NCBI GenBank assembly: GCA_001051155.2
Contig: JYIP02000003.1
Location: 2,232,001-2,296,000, forward strand
Direction of reading: 5' to 3'
Origin: Chrysoporthe austroafricana
Taxonomy: Eukaryota; Ascomycota; Sordariomycetes; Diaporthales; Cryphonectriaceae
DNA length: 64,000 nt
Of the stretch, positions 38,757 through 48,678 are shown piece by piece. The notes beneath the pieces are model-generated. The model was given only the letters and a program-made list of their open reading frames with translations, was not told the DNA's origin and searched no databases. How positions within the stretch are numbered: position 1 is the stretch's first letter; each line of letters begins with the position of its first letter. Both the position numbers and the translations under genes were made by a program.

Positions 38757-39734
38757 CTACTCGACCTCGCCGTCTCCCATCATCCGCTGGGCGAATGCCT
38801 CGGCCACCTGTTCCATCGTCTGGAGGTCGACCCGCCTGTTCTCCACCGCGTCACGCATGCTGTCCATGACCTCCTGGCTCTCCATAGCCTCCTGCATCAC
38901 CGCGCCCTCGTGCGCCCAGTAGCTCGCGTCGATGGCCCTCAGCTCCCCGTCGCGGGACACGGTGTTCTTCAGCACGTTCGCGGACCGGATCCTCATGTTG
39001 ACGGCCCCCAGCGCGGCGGTGATGCGCTCGACCCGCTCCGAGGCCGACACGGCCGGCACGAACATCCTGTTGGTGGCGCTGAGGTACAGCGCGGCCGCGA
39101 GCGCCAGGTCCAGGACCGCGAGGGCGATGTACCGGCCCAGGGCCACCGTCCCGTGTATATGCTTAGCGTCAGCCAGCGGGAGGCGCCCGTGCTTCTGGGC
39201 GGTGGCGTAGTCGGTGCCCGCCAGGAGGGCGAGGTCGGCGGCGAGCAGCAGGGCGGCGGCGCAGGCGGCGGGCTTGCGCCACCGGCGCCCCGCGCCCCCC
39301 GCGAGGGGCCGCGCCGTCGCGGCGCCGAGCAGCGCCGCGTTCAGCACGTGCAGCTGCCCGGCCGCCGGCGCGTCGTACAGGACGTACAGCAGCGGCTGCG
39401 TGACCGTGCAGAACGAGCAGCCGGCCAGCCGGGCGGCCCGGGTGCTCGCGGGCGCGAGGGCCCGGGCCACGAGGGCCGCCGCTGCCACCGCCAGGAGGAG
39501 CATGGCGAGGAGGGCCCCGCGCGGCGCGGGGACGACCGGTGGTTTCTGGGCCCCCGGCACGCCGTGCTTGCGGGTGCGGTACCAGGCCAGCGCCCTGGTG
39601 AGGAGCATGGGCCCGAAGAAGGTGAGGAGGGGCTTGATGCTGTTGGCTGGCGTTAGCAGGCTGCCCCCGTCAGACAGGGCGCGCGTGGGCGCGACTTACG
39701 TCCCCCATGATATGGACCACGGTATGTCCACCAT
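38757..39734 (-). CDS. Uncharacterised multi-pass membrane protein
   Basis: Exons 39734-39700 and 39639-38757 join to 918 nt, 305 aa. The start MVDIPWSISWGT is followed after the intron by IKPLLTFFGPMLLTRALAW. There are about five to seven Ala/Leu-rich hydrophobic segments between residues 15 and 195, then a helical hydrophilic tail ending near QRMMGDGEVE. I do not recognise the family; the arrangement is seen in small fungal integral membrane proteins of unknown role. The frame is open upstream of this ATG through a CAG repeat coding poly-Gln, so a longer N-terminus is possible. The short first exon and hydrophobic start favour the ATG at 39734. Confidence 0.75.
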
Positions 39735-39749
39735 GACTGCTACTGCTGC

Positions 39750-39796
<47 letters not shown>

Positions 39797-40589
39797 CGAG
39801 GCGAGGTGAGGTTGGGGAGAGAGGGGGGGGGAAGGCCAGATGTCTTCCAGGCTCAAGGGGCAGCGCGGCGGTATAAGTACTTCCAGATCGGTACTTTCTG
39901 CCACTGGGAACAATAGGCGAGGCTGATGTAATGCAACGCCGCGCTGGCGGATCGCCAACAGGGGTCCACTGCAACCCTCTGGCGGGCCGGCAAGTGGCTG
40001 GGTACTTCGTGGTGGGGCACGCCCAGCCCAGCCAGTACGTATTTCAGTTGAGACGCGCTGAAATTTCGAGCCGCGACCTGTGAAAATTCTCAACCTTTCT
40101 TCCCAACGCTGCAACCCCCCACGGCTCTGCAGCGGACAGCCTGCGGGCACGCGGCTGCTATCCCACACGCGCGGTGCCCAGAACGTGTCTGCATCCTGCC
40201 TCTGAGCATCCTGAGTCAATTTACTCTTCTTTTTTGCGAGGGCAGAACAGAAACAGATCCTCTGCAGGGCCGGGGGTGCGACGCGATCCGGAGGCGTCCC
40301 GCTGCGAGGATGCAGCCCGCGTTCCTCGAGGCTGGTCCGGCGAGAGAGACCAGAGACGGGCACTTTCGAAGCTTTAGCAATCTTTTCTTCCCAGTGGTTG
40401 CTAGAGTCAAAGTGTTGCCCAGAGCGAGCCCAAGTACTCTGCCAAGAGTCATCTCACTTAGTGTTGCAGAGTTTCAGTCTTTACCGGCCATGAAGAGCTT
40501 TGCGTCAAATTGATGAGAGACACATACGAAGGATGTCCCCCCCTTCCCTCTTCTAGCTGCAATACACAGATCTCCATAGCATGACCCTA
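39735..40589. other. Intergenic, with CAG/CTG repeat at 39751-39784
   Basis: The trinucleotide repeat lies 17-50 bases upstream of the membrane-protein ATG. The remainder is 5' flank for that gene and 3' flank of GET1; no gene is seen. Confidence 0.5.
39751..39784. repeat. (CTG)n / (CAG)n microsatellite
   Basis: About 11 triplets with one interruption (TTC), CAG on the coding strand of the membrane-protein gene, in frame as poly-Gln if translation starts further upstream. Confidence 0.9.
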
Positions 40590-41496
40590 TCATGTGTCCT
40601 TCTTCTTGGGCTCCTCCGCCGCGCCCTGTGCTGTGCCCGCTTCTTTCGCCGTCGCGGCCTTGACCGGCTGCTCCTTTTGTCTCGACGCATAGCCCCCTTC
40701 TCTTATGTCGAGGAACAGCTTCACCAGCGCCCCGATGGTGTCCGCCACCAGCGCGATCACGCCCGTGCACGCAAGCTGCCACGAGACGATGCTGACGCTG
40801 CCCAGCGGCGCCCGGGGGAACGAGACGAGCCACTCCGCGTAGTAGGGGAACCAGCCGTGCGGCAGCCAGAACATGGGCTCGCGCGAGTACCAGAACGGGA
40901 GGAACCACCGGGCCCCGGACGTGCCGAACCAGCGGACGGCGTTGACCGTCTTGTCGAAGGAGGCCCTGGCCGTGTCGATGCCGGATTCTGTTCACGGAGC
41001 ACGTAGCCACCCAGGTCAGCCACGCCCTGCTCCCGCGGGGAACGTATACGGGATATGTTGTCGTTGGGAAGAGAGGGAGGGGGAAGTGTTGTGCAGGTAG
41101 CAGTGTACCCCCTACGTACTCGACTTCTCCAGCTCCTCCAGCATCTTGTCGTGCTGCCGCCGCAGCTTCGCCCACTTTGCGAACTCGTCCTGGCTGCTCG
41201 TGGCGTTCAGGTCGCGGCGCACCTTGAGGTAGTCCTGCTGGAGCCCACGCTGCTCACGGATCCGCTTCGAGGTTCCCGACGGGGCGGAGGTGTAGAGCTT
41301 CCACAGCTGCGAGAGGCCAGGCTGTCAGCGTACCGCCCAGTTGTTTATTTGCTATCGTGGGATCTTTTCGACACGTAAACAGGGCGGCCGGGGGGCAGGC
41401 ACTCACCAGGTTGTTGATCGTCGCGGCGCCGATGGTGTTCACCACGGCCACTGCGACCTCGACCGCGAAGATGACGATGAGGAGGGAGGAGGCCAT
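40590..41496 (-). CDS. GET1: Get1/WRB subunit of the tail-anchored protein insertase
   Basis: With Get2 it receives tail-anchored proteins from Get3 and inserts them into the ER membrane. Exons 41496-41407, 41306-41120 and 40987-40590 join to 675 nt, 224 aa. The first transmembrane helix is [21 protein letters not shown] cytosolic coiled coil follows at about 45-105 ([20 protein letters not shown], then [20 protein letters not shown]), the Get3-binding region. Two further helices are near 130-150 and 163-185. The charged C-terminus ends PKKKDT. A hexanucleotide repeat (CAGTCC on the coding strand) sits about 50 bases upstream of the ATG, likely in the leader. Confidence 0.95.
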
Positions 41497-41544
41497 GTTT
41501 CTTTTTTCCTCTTTCGGGCTGGCTGTTGTCACGGAGGGTGGCTA

Positions 41545-41592
41545 GGACTGGGACTGGGACTGGGACTGGGACTGGGACTGGGACTGGGACTG
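41545..41592. repeat. Hexanucleotide minisatellite (GGGACT)n
   Basis: About eight near-perfect copies of GGGACT, bounded by CTAG on each side, just upstream of GET1. Confidence 0.9.
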
Positions 41593-41883
41593 GAGCTAGG
41601 CGGCCGGTCCGTCTGTGACCATATCGCTCCTGCTGCTGCGGGGTGAGGTGTACGGACGTACGCGTGTGGCGTGTGGCCGTCGAAGTCGACAGGTCTGGCA
41701 AGAGAGGTTCGGCTGGGCTGGGCTGGCCTGCAGGTGCTATGGTACGAGCTAACAGGCCCTAGCTTTGTTGACTCAGCATGGTGACGCCAAGTCGATAGGT
41801 CTTGCCAGCCAGGTGCCAGCTAACAGACCCTAGCTTTGTTGACTCAATCCGGCATGTGCCCCCATATAATATCGCCCACCCTT

Positions 41884-42175
41884 CCCACCTCGACAATAAT
41901 ACAATTTATCATCAGAGACAAGTCTTTCCAAATCTTTATTTGGATAGAACAGTCGCAAATATCGCCTTTATCCTTTCCACCTCGACAACAATTTATCATC
42001 AGAGACAGGTCCCTCCAAATCTTTCTCAAGTCCTTCCAAATATTTTTCAAGTCCTTCCAAAACTTTCTTTGGATAGACTAGTCGCAAAACCCGCCTTTGT
42101 CCTTTCCACCTCGACAAAAGTTTATTATCAGAGACAGGTTACTTCCAAAACTTTCTTTAGATAAAACTTTCAAAA
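41884..42175. repeat. Imperfect tandem repeats ahead of the interrupted gene
   Basis: Three units, near 41884-41975, 41976-42104 and 42105-42175. Each begins CCACCTCGACAA, then has TTTATCATCAGAGACA, then CTTTCCAAA/TCCTTCCAAA blocks, and the first two end GTCGCAAA..CGCCTTT. The second unit carries an internal duplication of AAGTCCTTCCAAA. A separate direct repeat (CCTAGCTTTGTTGACTCA) occurs near 41758 and 41829. The third unit runs straight into the ATG at 42176, so the repeats may form the promoter/leader of that gene. Confidence 0.8.
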
Positions 42176-43555
42176 ATGGCTGCTTCGACTCCTCCCCATC
42201 AGGCAGATGGCGTGTTCACTGCCGAGGAGACAGCGGTACTGCAGCAGACTGGTCTTTGGTCGGGCCCTCTTCCAGGAGGCAAGCGCAAGGTCAGCGCCTC
42301 AATACTCAGTCCACCAACGTCCCAGAGTTCATAGTCTTCAAGTTCTTCTAAATCACCCACAGCTTCTATACGCTTTCGAGAATTTCCTGCCCACACAGGA
42401 GAACTGAAATTTGAACTTCCCACCAGCGATGAGAGCGTCGCGGCCTTCGAGTTCATGGGTTTCACTCATGAAATCGCAACGGAACTCCATGCAAACTTCA
42501 TTCTTCGACCCGACCCGGATCAGTGTCCCGATTCCATTCTCGATTATGGCAAAGCTTTTGTCATGTCAATAGATCGGGAAGGGAAACTTTCTGACAGGGA
42601 AGCTCTATCTCGTATGGGTCTTATCCAGAAAGTTCAAGATGCCCTTGCAGATCCGCAGTTTATTGAGATACTGCGCACAAATACACTTCACTACTGGGTT
42701 TGCGATACGCTAAGCCTCAACTGGCTTGCAATGTTTCACCTTCAAGAGCGGTGTCGTCGTTTTGCAGAGCATAGTTGTCGTGGTAAGAAGAATTCACAAA
42801 GCGAGGGATCTTTGGCACAATTTACTGCAACAATACAATTGTCTTCGGAGGGTTGCAGCTTGCCGCCTTCGGAATACTTCAACTTGCCGCAGAATTGTAT
42901 TAGTATTCAAGACGCCAGTGCTATTCTGCCAGATCATTACGTGCTCTACCAAAGCAGAGCTGGATGTGATCTGGAAACTTTCATTGGGAATGACGGATCC
43001 GTGGATTTGACACCGCTCGCGACTTCGGAGGGTGGTGATTACAACCTTCTTCAAACCGCCTGGTACTGGACGCCAGACCGAGAAATCGCCGAACGGTATC
43101 GCACATGGACGGAACGACGATGCTCCTGGCTTGAAACATGGCTCATCCGGATCCAAGTACCCAAGAGTTTCATAGGAAGTCTACGCATGGAATCCCTCTG
43201 GTGCAACGCAGTCTGGAAGGATTACGTGTGGTATTGCAAGAAGAAGTGCAGGCCCCCGCAGAAATACGACAACTTGTAGGAGGATACCGACCTCATTCAA
43301 GGTCATATATGTACTGGGGTAACGAGAAAGGTTTTACGCATACAGCGGCAAGATGTTCAGACTACGATGACCGAAGTCTCCACCCTCAAGCTCTCATCGG
43401 GTAGAAAATGTATCCAGTGGGCGTTCATGCAACACTCGGTCGCGGATCGGCTTGCACAGGAGATACGGGGCAAGATCCATATCGATATCACGTCGGCGCC
43501 GATCGATAAAGCCCCTACCCTCTATCAACCTCCTGCACAAAGCAAACCATCTTAG
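42176..43555 (+). pseudogene. Unknown fungal gene broken by two in-frame TAG codons
   Basis: From the ATG at 42176 one frame runs 460 codons to a TAG at 43553-43555. It is broken only by TAG at 42332-42334 (codon 53) and TAG at 43277-43279 (codon 368). All three segments are protein-like: MAASTPPHQADGVFTAEET in the first, FMGFTHEIATELHANFILRP and TAWYWTPDREIAERYRTWTE in the second, LIQGHICTG and RKCIQWAF in the third. The pattern (YWTPDxxxAxxYxxWxxRR, later W..VWYCKKK) recalls uncharacterised fungal proteins whose similarity continues past the second TAG, from memory and unverified. Both stops could arise from CAG by C-to-T change. No splice pair removing either stop in frame was found. Codons are less G/C-ending than in neighbouring genes. 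Pseudogene, strain-specific loss or readthrough are all open. Confidence 0.6.
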
Positions 43556-43740
43556 GCACAAAACTTTTTGTTAAATTTCGAAAACTTTTATTACAATTTT
43601 TACAAACTTTATTACAAATTTTAAAAACTTTTATTACAATTTTCAAAAATTTTCTTATGACTTTCAATAATAGTTAAATCGCTTTTTCAAAAAGCTTTGA
43701 CGCTGTTTTGAATTTCCTTAAACTTTTTACTGGATTATGA
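43556..43740. repeat. AT-rich tandem region
   Basis: Degenerate copies of AAACTTTTATTACAATTTT follow the broken gene in tandem from about 43560 to 43670, then AT-rich sequence to 43740. Confidence 0.75.
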
Positions 43741-44407
43741 CTTTAACTGTGGGATAGCCAGTATGGGACAGCCAGAGCTGTTCACTCTGGCATATGGGCA
43801 CGGGCCAGGATATGGCCCGTGCGCCGGGGCAAGGCCATTTCCACGCCCTGGCTGTTGCCCACGGCTTTCTTTCCCTCCTTCCTTCTAGCTAGAGAAGACA
43901 AGAATACAGCAAATCGAACCCAGTTATCACGTACGTGGTTAAGCCCAGCCAACATTAACCTTGAATTTTTCTAGGGTTAGGGCTGGAGTGCTGTATTCGA
44001 GATGACGGATCCGTAGACTTATCTGGGTGGTGATTTCAACTGACATAGAGAGAACGAGTGTCTGAGTGAGGCCTTCACTTTATCCCAGAGGTGAAAACAA
44101 GTCGTTGGGTGACCATTTTTATCAGACTTCAATTTCTCTGAATTCAAATGCGATTGAAAACGCAGAACGCAAACTCCATGCCCAAATATCATGGGGTATT
44201 TGGTCGCAAATGTCTCGAATCATTCCCGAGTACGCCCCCTGTCCTCATTTTCCTGTTCAGATGTCTGTCCTCTGGGATGCTTCGCTGTTTTCGAAGGATC
44301 ATTAGTCGTAGCATGTCATTCCGGATCGTGAGACCTCGCCCCAACCCCCCCCCAGCCCCAAGCAATAGAAATACCCCGGTCGTCTAGATGCACCATCCCT
44401 CTCCCTC
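43741..44407. other. Hairpins, a small inverted-repeat element and gene debris
   Basis: Three hairpins occur at 43772-43790 (CCAGAG/CTCTGG), 43798-43822 (10-bp arms GCACGGGCCA/TGGCCCGTGC, loop 5) and 43827-43860 (GGGCAA/TTGCCC). A 97-bp element at 43902-43998 has 10-bp inverted ends GAATACAGCA/TGCTGTATTC. From 44001 the sequence TGACGGATCCGT..GGGTGGTGATT repeats, with a gap, part of the broken gene at 42991-43040. A frame at 44066-44305 contains HAQISWGIWSQMSRIIPEYA and looks like debris of a coding region. Confidence 0.6.
43902..43998. mobile_element. Possible 97-bp MITE-like inverted-repeat element
   Basis: 10-bp perfect inverted ends (GAATACAGCA/TGCTGTATTC) with partly complementary inner sequence. 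No clear target-site duplication, so transposition is only a guess. Confidence 0.3.
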
Positions 44408-47096
44408 TCAATCGTCATAGTAGTCCTGGCTGTTATCGATGAGGATGACAACGCTCAGCGCCGCAGCGTAGGCCTCGCGGATCGCACACGCCATGCTATG
44501 ACAGGAAGGTTAGAACGGCTGGCTCTGATGCCCTGTGTCTGGAGGTGGACTTCCACTTACCAAGTCTTCCCGATATCCGCCACCACCGCGCTCAGCCCCC
44601 AGTGTGCGCACCAGGCCCTGGCCAGCACTTCGTTGTCTGGCACACCAAAGGCCTCGATCACTAGGACGTCCTCGTCGTCATCTTTATGACCACCACCCGC
44701 TTTCCCGTTCGGCGTCCCGAGGCCGTTGCCGTTGATCGACGGCCCACGCCCCTTGGACGACCCCTCGCCTGTCGTCGAGTCCGACAGGTCGCGGTCCGCG
44801 TCCGCGTCGTTGATGCCGTCCGCCACGGATTTGTACCCCTTGAGGTCCACCCTGCTCCTCGCGCCGTACAGCCCGGCCCAGTCGCGGATCGAGATCACCT
44901 CGTCGGCCGCGACCGCGAGGTAGGTGTAGTCGTAGAACAGCGGGTGCGGGCCCTGCGTGCAGGGCCACGCCGCGATGAAGTTCACGTCGTACGTCAGGCG
45001 CAGGGGCCACGACACGCCGTCGATGGCGAACTGGATCGCCGCGTCGTACCACTTGGGCCCCGGGTCGGCCTCCCTGTCCGCGCAGGGCTTCATCGAGAGG
45101 AGCTCGATGCGCACCGTGTCGACGATGTCGTCCACGTCCGGGCCGATCATGTCGTAGTCGTCCACGGGGAACCCGTCCACGGGCGGCCCCAGGGGGTCGG
45201 AGCGCTCCGTCATCGAGCGAACGTCCTCGGCGGTGAGGCGCTGCCGCGGCCGGCGGGAGCGGACGCGCGCGATCTGCGAGCGCCGCAGGTCCGGTGTCGG
45301 TCGCGCGGGGCCTACCCAGCCCGCGACTTCGTGGCAGGTTGGGGCGAGCACCTTGCCCACGATCGAGGTCGAGGTCCAGTAGGTGTAGCTGTTTCGGTAC
45401 TGAAAGCCGCAGTTGGGGTTCAGGTGGATGAGAAGTGCCAGGTCGTCGGTAGCTTCGTCCGGGTCGATGTCGATCAGGGCGTTCATGATGATAAAAGGGA
45501 AGGAAGGCTGTCTTTTGTGTCAGCACAAATCGTGAATTTTTTCTGTTCTTTGCATTTGAGACGTACTCCAGGTAGCACCAGGCCGCTGAAGAAGGCCATG
45601 GCGTGAGAGCTGATAGCATCAAGATTCGAGGCTTCGTAGCCCTGCCTCAAGGAGGCCAGGGTTTCGGCGAGGTTGGGCCACTTCATCATCTGCGCAAACC
45701 TCTTGATCATCTTGACCTGGCGCCTCTTCAGCTTGTAACGCAATTTTACTGCGACCTGTCAGTACAAAACCTTCGCCCGTGGGTGTTGGGGATCGGCGCA
45801 CCTTGGTCAGCCGTGCTCCCATAAGCCTCTATCCTCACGTTCTCCCTCCACCTCCTCGAGAGGGCAAGGTTCCACCTGATCGCCGGCGGCAGCTGCTCCA
45901 GCAGCTTCTCCTTGGCCCACTCGGTGTGCTGCCGCGAATGTATGCGCAGGTCCAGCTCCATGCTGAGAAGCAGCTGGTGAAAGAACTTGACGTACTGCTC
46001 GTGGTTGACATGTGCCGTGTCGAATATGAAGCGCGTGACGATCTGGTTCTTGGCCTGCGAGAAGTCGATCCAGTGGTCCGGCCGGGAGAGAACCAGGATC
46101 AGGTCGGTGATCTGTTTGTCCAGAGTCTTGTGGGGGCTGAGGACACGGTCGGGGTCCTTGAGGAACCTCCGATAGAGGTTCTTATACATGGAGTCGGCGT
46201 CGTTGTCCTCCAGGCCGAGCTCCAGGTCCTTGAGCCTGCCAAAGATGCGCGCCAGGTCCGCATCACGGGCCACAACCCCCGAGTCGCGCATGGCGATCGC
46301 CGGCGGCCGGACACTAGCGGTCGTAGCCCACTGGTTCAGGGTCACGGTCCCGGGCAGGCTGCCGAAGTAGAAGGTGTAGCTGGGCTGCTCGACCGTGGCC
46401 CAGGGATGGGGCGCGGTGCCCGGCCCCATGGTCTTCATGGTCATGAGCTGGGTCATCGAGTCGTGCTGGTTGACCCCGTCGTTCTCGTCGCCCCGGTTGC
46501 CGGCCGCGGAGGCGTACGTCGAGTAGAAGTCGTCCCCGGCGTGAGGTATCCGCCGCTTGTGGCCCTTGAAGACGGGGACGCCTTTGCAGATATAGTGCAT
46601 GGCGTGGCCGAGGGTGAGCTCAGCGCCGGGCCCATAGCCCGCCGGCGGCCATCTCCCGGCGCCGACCTCTGAAGCCCCGGGGCCGGGGGAGTAGCGCGCG
46701 TGGCCGTTGGCGCCGGCGGTCTCCTTCCCCTTGGACGGGGCTGGCTCCGAGTTGTGGCGCTTGTGCAGCTTCCGCGGCTGCGAGAACTGGACTGCGGGAC
46801 CGCGCGAGGGCACATGCTGCTTGCTGGGTTTTCGTCGTATGTTGGACTCTGGATCACTTAACCTCCGTGGCCGTGGGGAGGGTGGGTCCTCCGCGTCCTC
46901 GGGATCCTGGGTCTCGATGTCAGCGACTCGTGTCAGACAGCCGCCGCCTCACCACCACACAGAAGCGGCCGAGGGAGGGAGGGCTCCATACCGGCACAAA
47001 GGCATTTTTCTTGTCGCTGGGGCGCTCAGCCGAGCCCTTTTTTGATCTGAAGAGGGTCTTCCAGAAGCCCTTCTTCTTTCCCTTGTCCCGGCTCAT
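44408..47096 (-). CDS. Large fungal protein of unknown function (808 aa)
   Basis: Five exons (47096-46992, 46906-45802, 45748-45567, 45507-44561, 44495-44408) join to 2427 nt, 808 aa. The N-terminus is basic (MSRDKGKKKGFWKTLFRSKK) and could touch membranes; residues 36-120 are disordered. About 200-470 is a helical domain with SRPDHWIDFSQAKNQIVTRF and HQLLLSMELDLRIHSRQHTE. A second domain from about 470 to 700 contains NALIDIDPDEATDDLALLIH, NSYTYWTSTS and many Asp/Trp residues. A Ser/Gly/Asp-rich insert lies near 720-770 and the end is acidic (SQDYYDD). I do not recognise a named domain. The acceptor before exon 2 has an in-frame alternative six bases upstream. The exons are long and codon bias is strong, so it is clearly a real gene. 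Confidence 0.85.
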
Positions 47097-48678
47097 GTCC
47101 GCCGCTCATGCGTCAGGAATCCCGTGGGCTTCACCGAGGTGTGGGCAGTCATGAATGAGAGAACCGTCGGGGTCGCGCCGAGAGGGATATGCTGTTGTGG
47201 TGGTAGTGATGATGAGGGTCCAATGGCTGGCCGACGCGATGCCGATCCTGGGATAATGCAACCGTTGGTGAGGTGGCAGTGAGGGCGAGTCTTAGTGCCG
47301 AGGGCCTCTTGCACGTCATGCAGAGCAAGCACTCCGTTTCGATGAATGAGGCAGCTGTCGACAGCCAGTCCCGAGCCCCGGCCCTAGAATTTCTGAGCCT
47401 CCCTTGGGGCGCGCAGAGATGCAAGCTGCAAGGTGCAAGGTGCAGGGTGCAGGGTGCAGGACCAGCCAGCTGCGGATCCTCTTCTTCTTCCTCCTCCTCC
47501 TCCTTAGGGGGCTGGTCTCGGTAGGAGAGCCAGACCACGTCTCGGGGACCACACAAAGTTCGTTTTCCCTGCGCTGAAGGAGGTTGGGATCTGGGCCTTC
47601 AGGAATGGGCTCGAGCTCAGCTCGCTCGCTGGGGGACGACAAGGGTGAGTGAGGCCTCAACCCTGCGGCGGTGGTAGTGGGATGGCCTATGTAAGCAAGT
47701 GTCCACGCTAGGGGTGATCCTGTCTGTACGAGGCTGGTTGCTGGGTGCTGGGTGCTGGGTATGCAGTCAGTCAGAGTCAGTCAGTCAGATAGACAGTCAG
47801 GCAGTGTCTGGAATTGCTAGACAGGCCCATAGGATCGACGCAGAATCGGCCTTCTGGAACAGCACGAACAGGTGTTTAAGGTTGAGGGCGCCGGGTGGTT
47901 GCGACGCTGAGGACCCCAGCCCAGTGATCCCCCACATGAGATCTCCGCCTGATGGGCACATGGGGCCTGATGGGGTTACTGTAGGCCTACCATCTGTCTG
48001 GCGAGCTGCCACTCGGGCCCCACTGCGCCGTCTGCTTTTCCCCCTCGTGTTTTCTGGTGTCCCTGAAGGAAGTGCGCTGTCCACGGCCAGCCGGCAATAC
48101 CGACTGGGAGCCTCTTCGACATGCTCGTATTTCTAAGACCTCACCTTGATGGGGAATTATTTTTCCTTCTTTTTCTTTTTTTCAGAGCTTCCTCTTTCCC
48201 TTTTTCTCTCGTTCCCCCCTTTCCTCTGCCCCGCCGGTGTCTGAAGTGCCAGGCAGGTCCTGCAGTGACTTCTGACGGCTGCGACGGCTGCTCGCACGAT
48301 ACTGGCACGACTTGTCGGTACCTCTCTTGTCACGCCTCCTGGGTGAGTAGTCAGGTGTCTGCGCCGGCCCATGGGAGAGCCGTCCTCCTCCACACCGCGT
48401 GGCCCTCTCCTGTTTCCTGATCCTTATCTCGAAACGGCGAGGGCCAGCCCGTCAAATCAGATGGGCCCACCTGGACGAACCTCAGAGGCGGACCCTCGAT
48501 GGCCTCCGCCCTTGCCACATCCCCAACCACCCGCGGATTACGACAGGTCAACCCCTCCATCGAGATCCTGTGGGGCGCCTTCGCGGGCCTCTCTCGTGAA
48601 CGCCCAGCCGTTGGCCCCCCCGGTGACGAGTCGGTCGAACTTTATTCTGATACTGGCCTAGGCGACCTGCATCCCGAG
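47097..48678. promoter_or_regulatory. Divergent intergenic region
   Basis: Shared upstream region of the 808-aa gene and the RCC1-like gene. It contains short simple repeats (GGTGCAAGGTGCAGGGTGCA near 47435, CTTCTTCTTCCTCCTCC near 47482, GTCAGTCAGA near 47768) and a T-rich run at 48150-48185. No coding region is supported, except that an in-frame ATG at 48499 could extend the RCC1-like protein by 60 residues. Confidence 0.5.

Noticed and set aside
41884..42175. Repeats considered as a CRISPR array
   Set aside because: Units are long, imperfect and contiguous without spacers, in a eukaryotic genome.
42289..42362. Intron GTCAGC...CCACAG that would skip the first TAG
   Set aside because: It shifts the frame and meets a stop soon after.
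43973..43982. Telomere-like AGGGTTAGGG
   Set aside because: Less than two units, inside an inverted-repeat element; no telomeric array.
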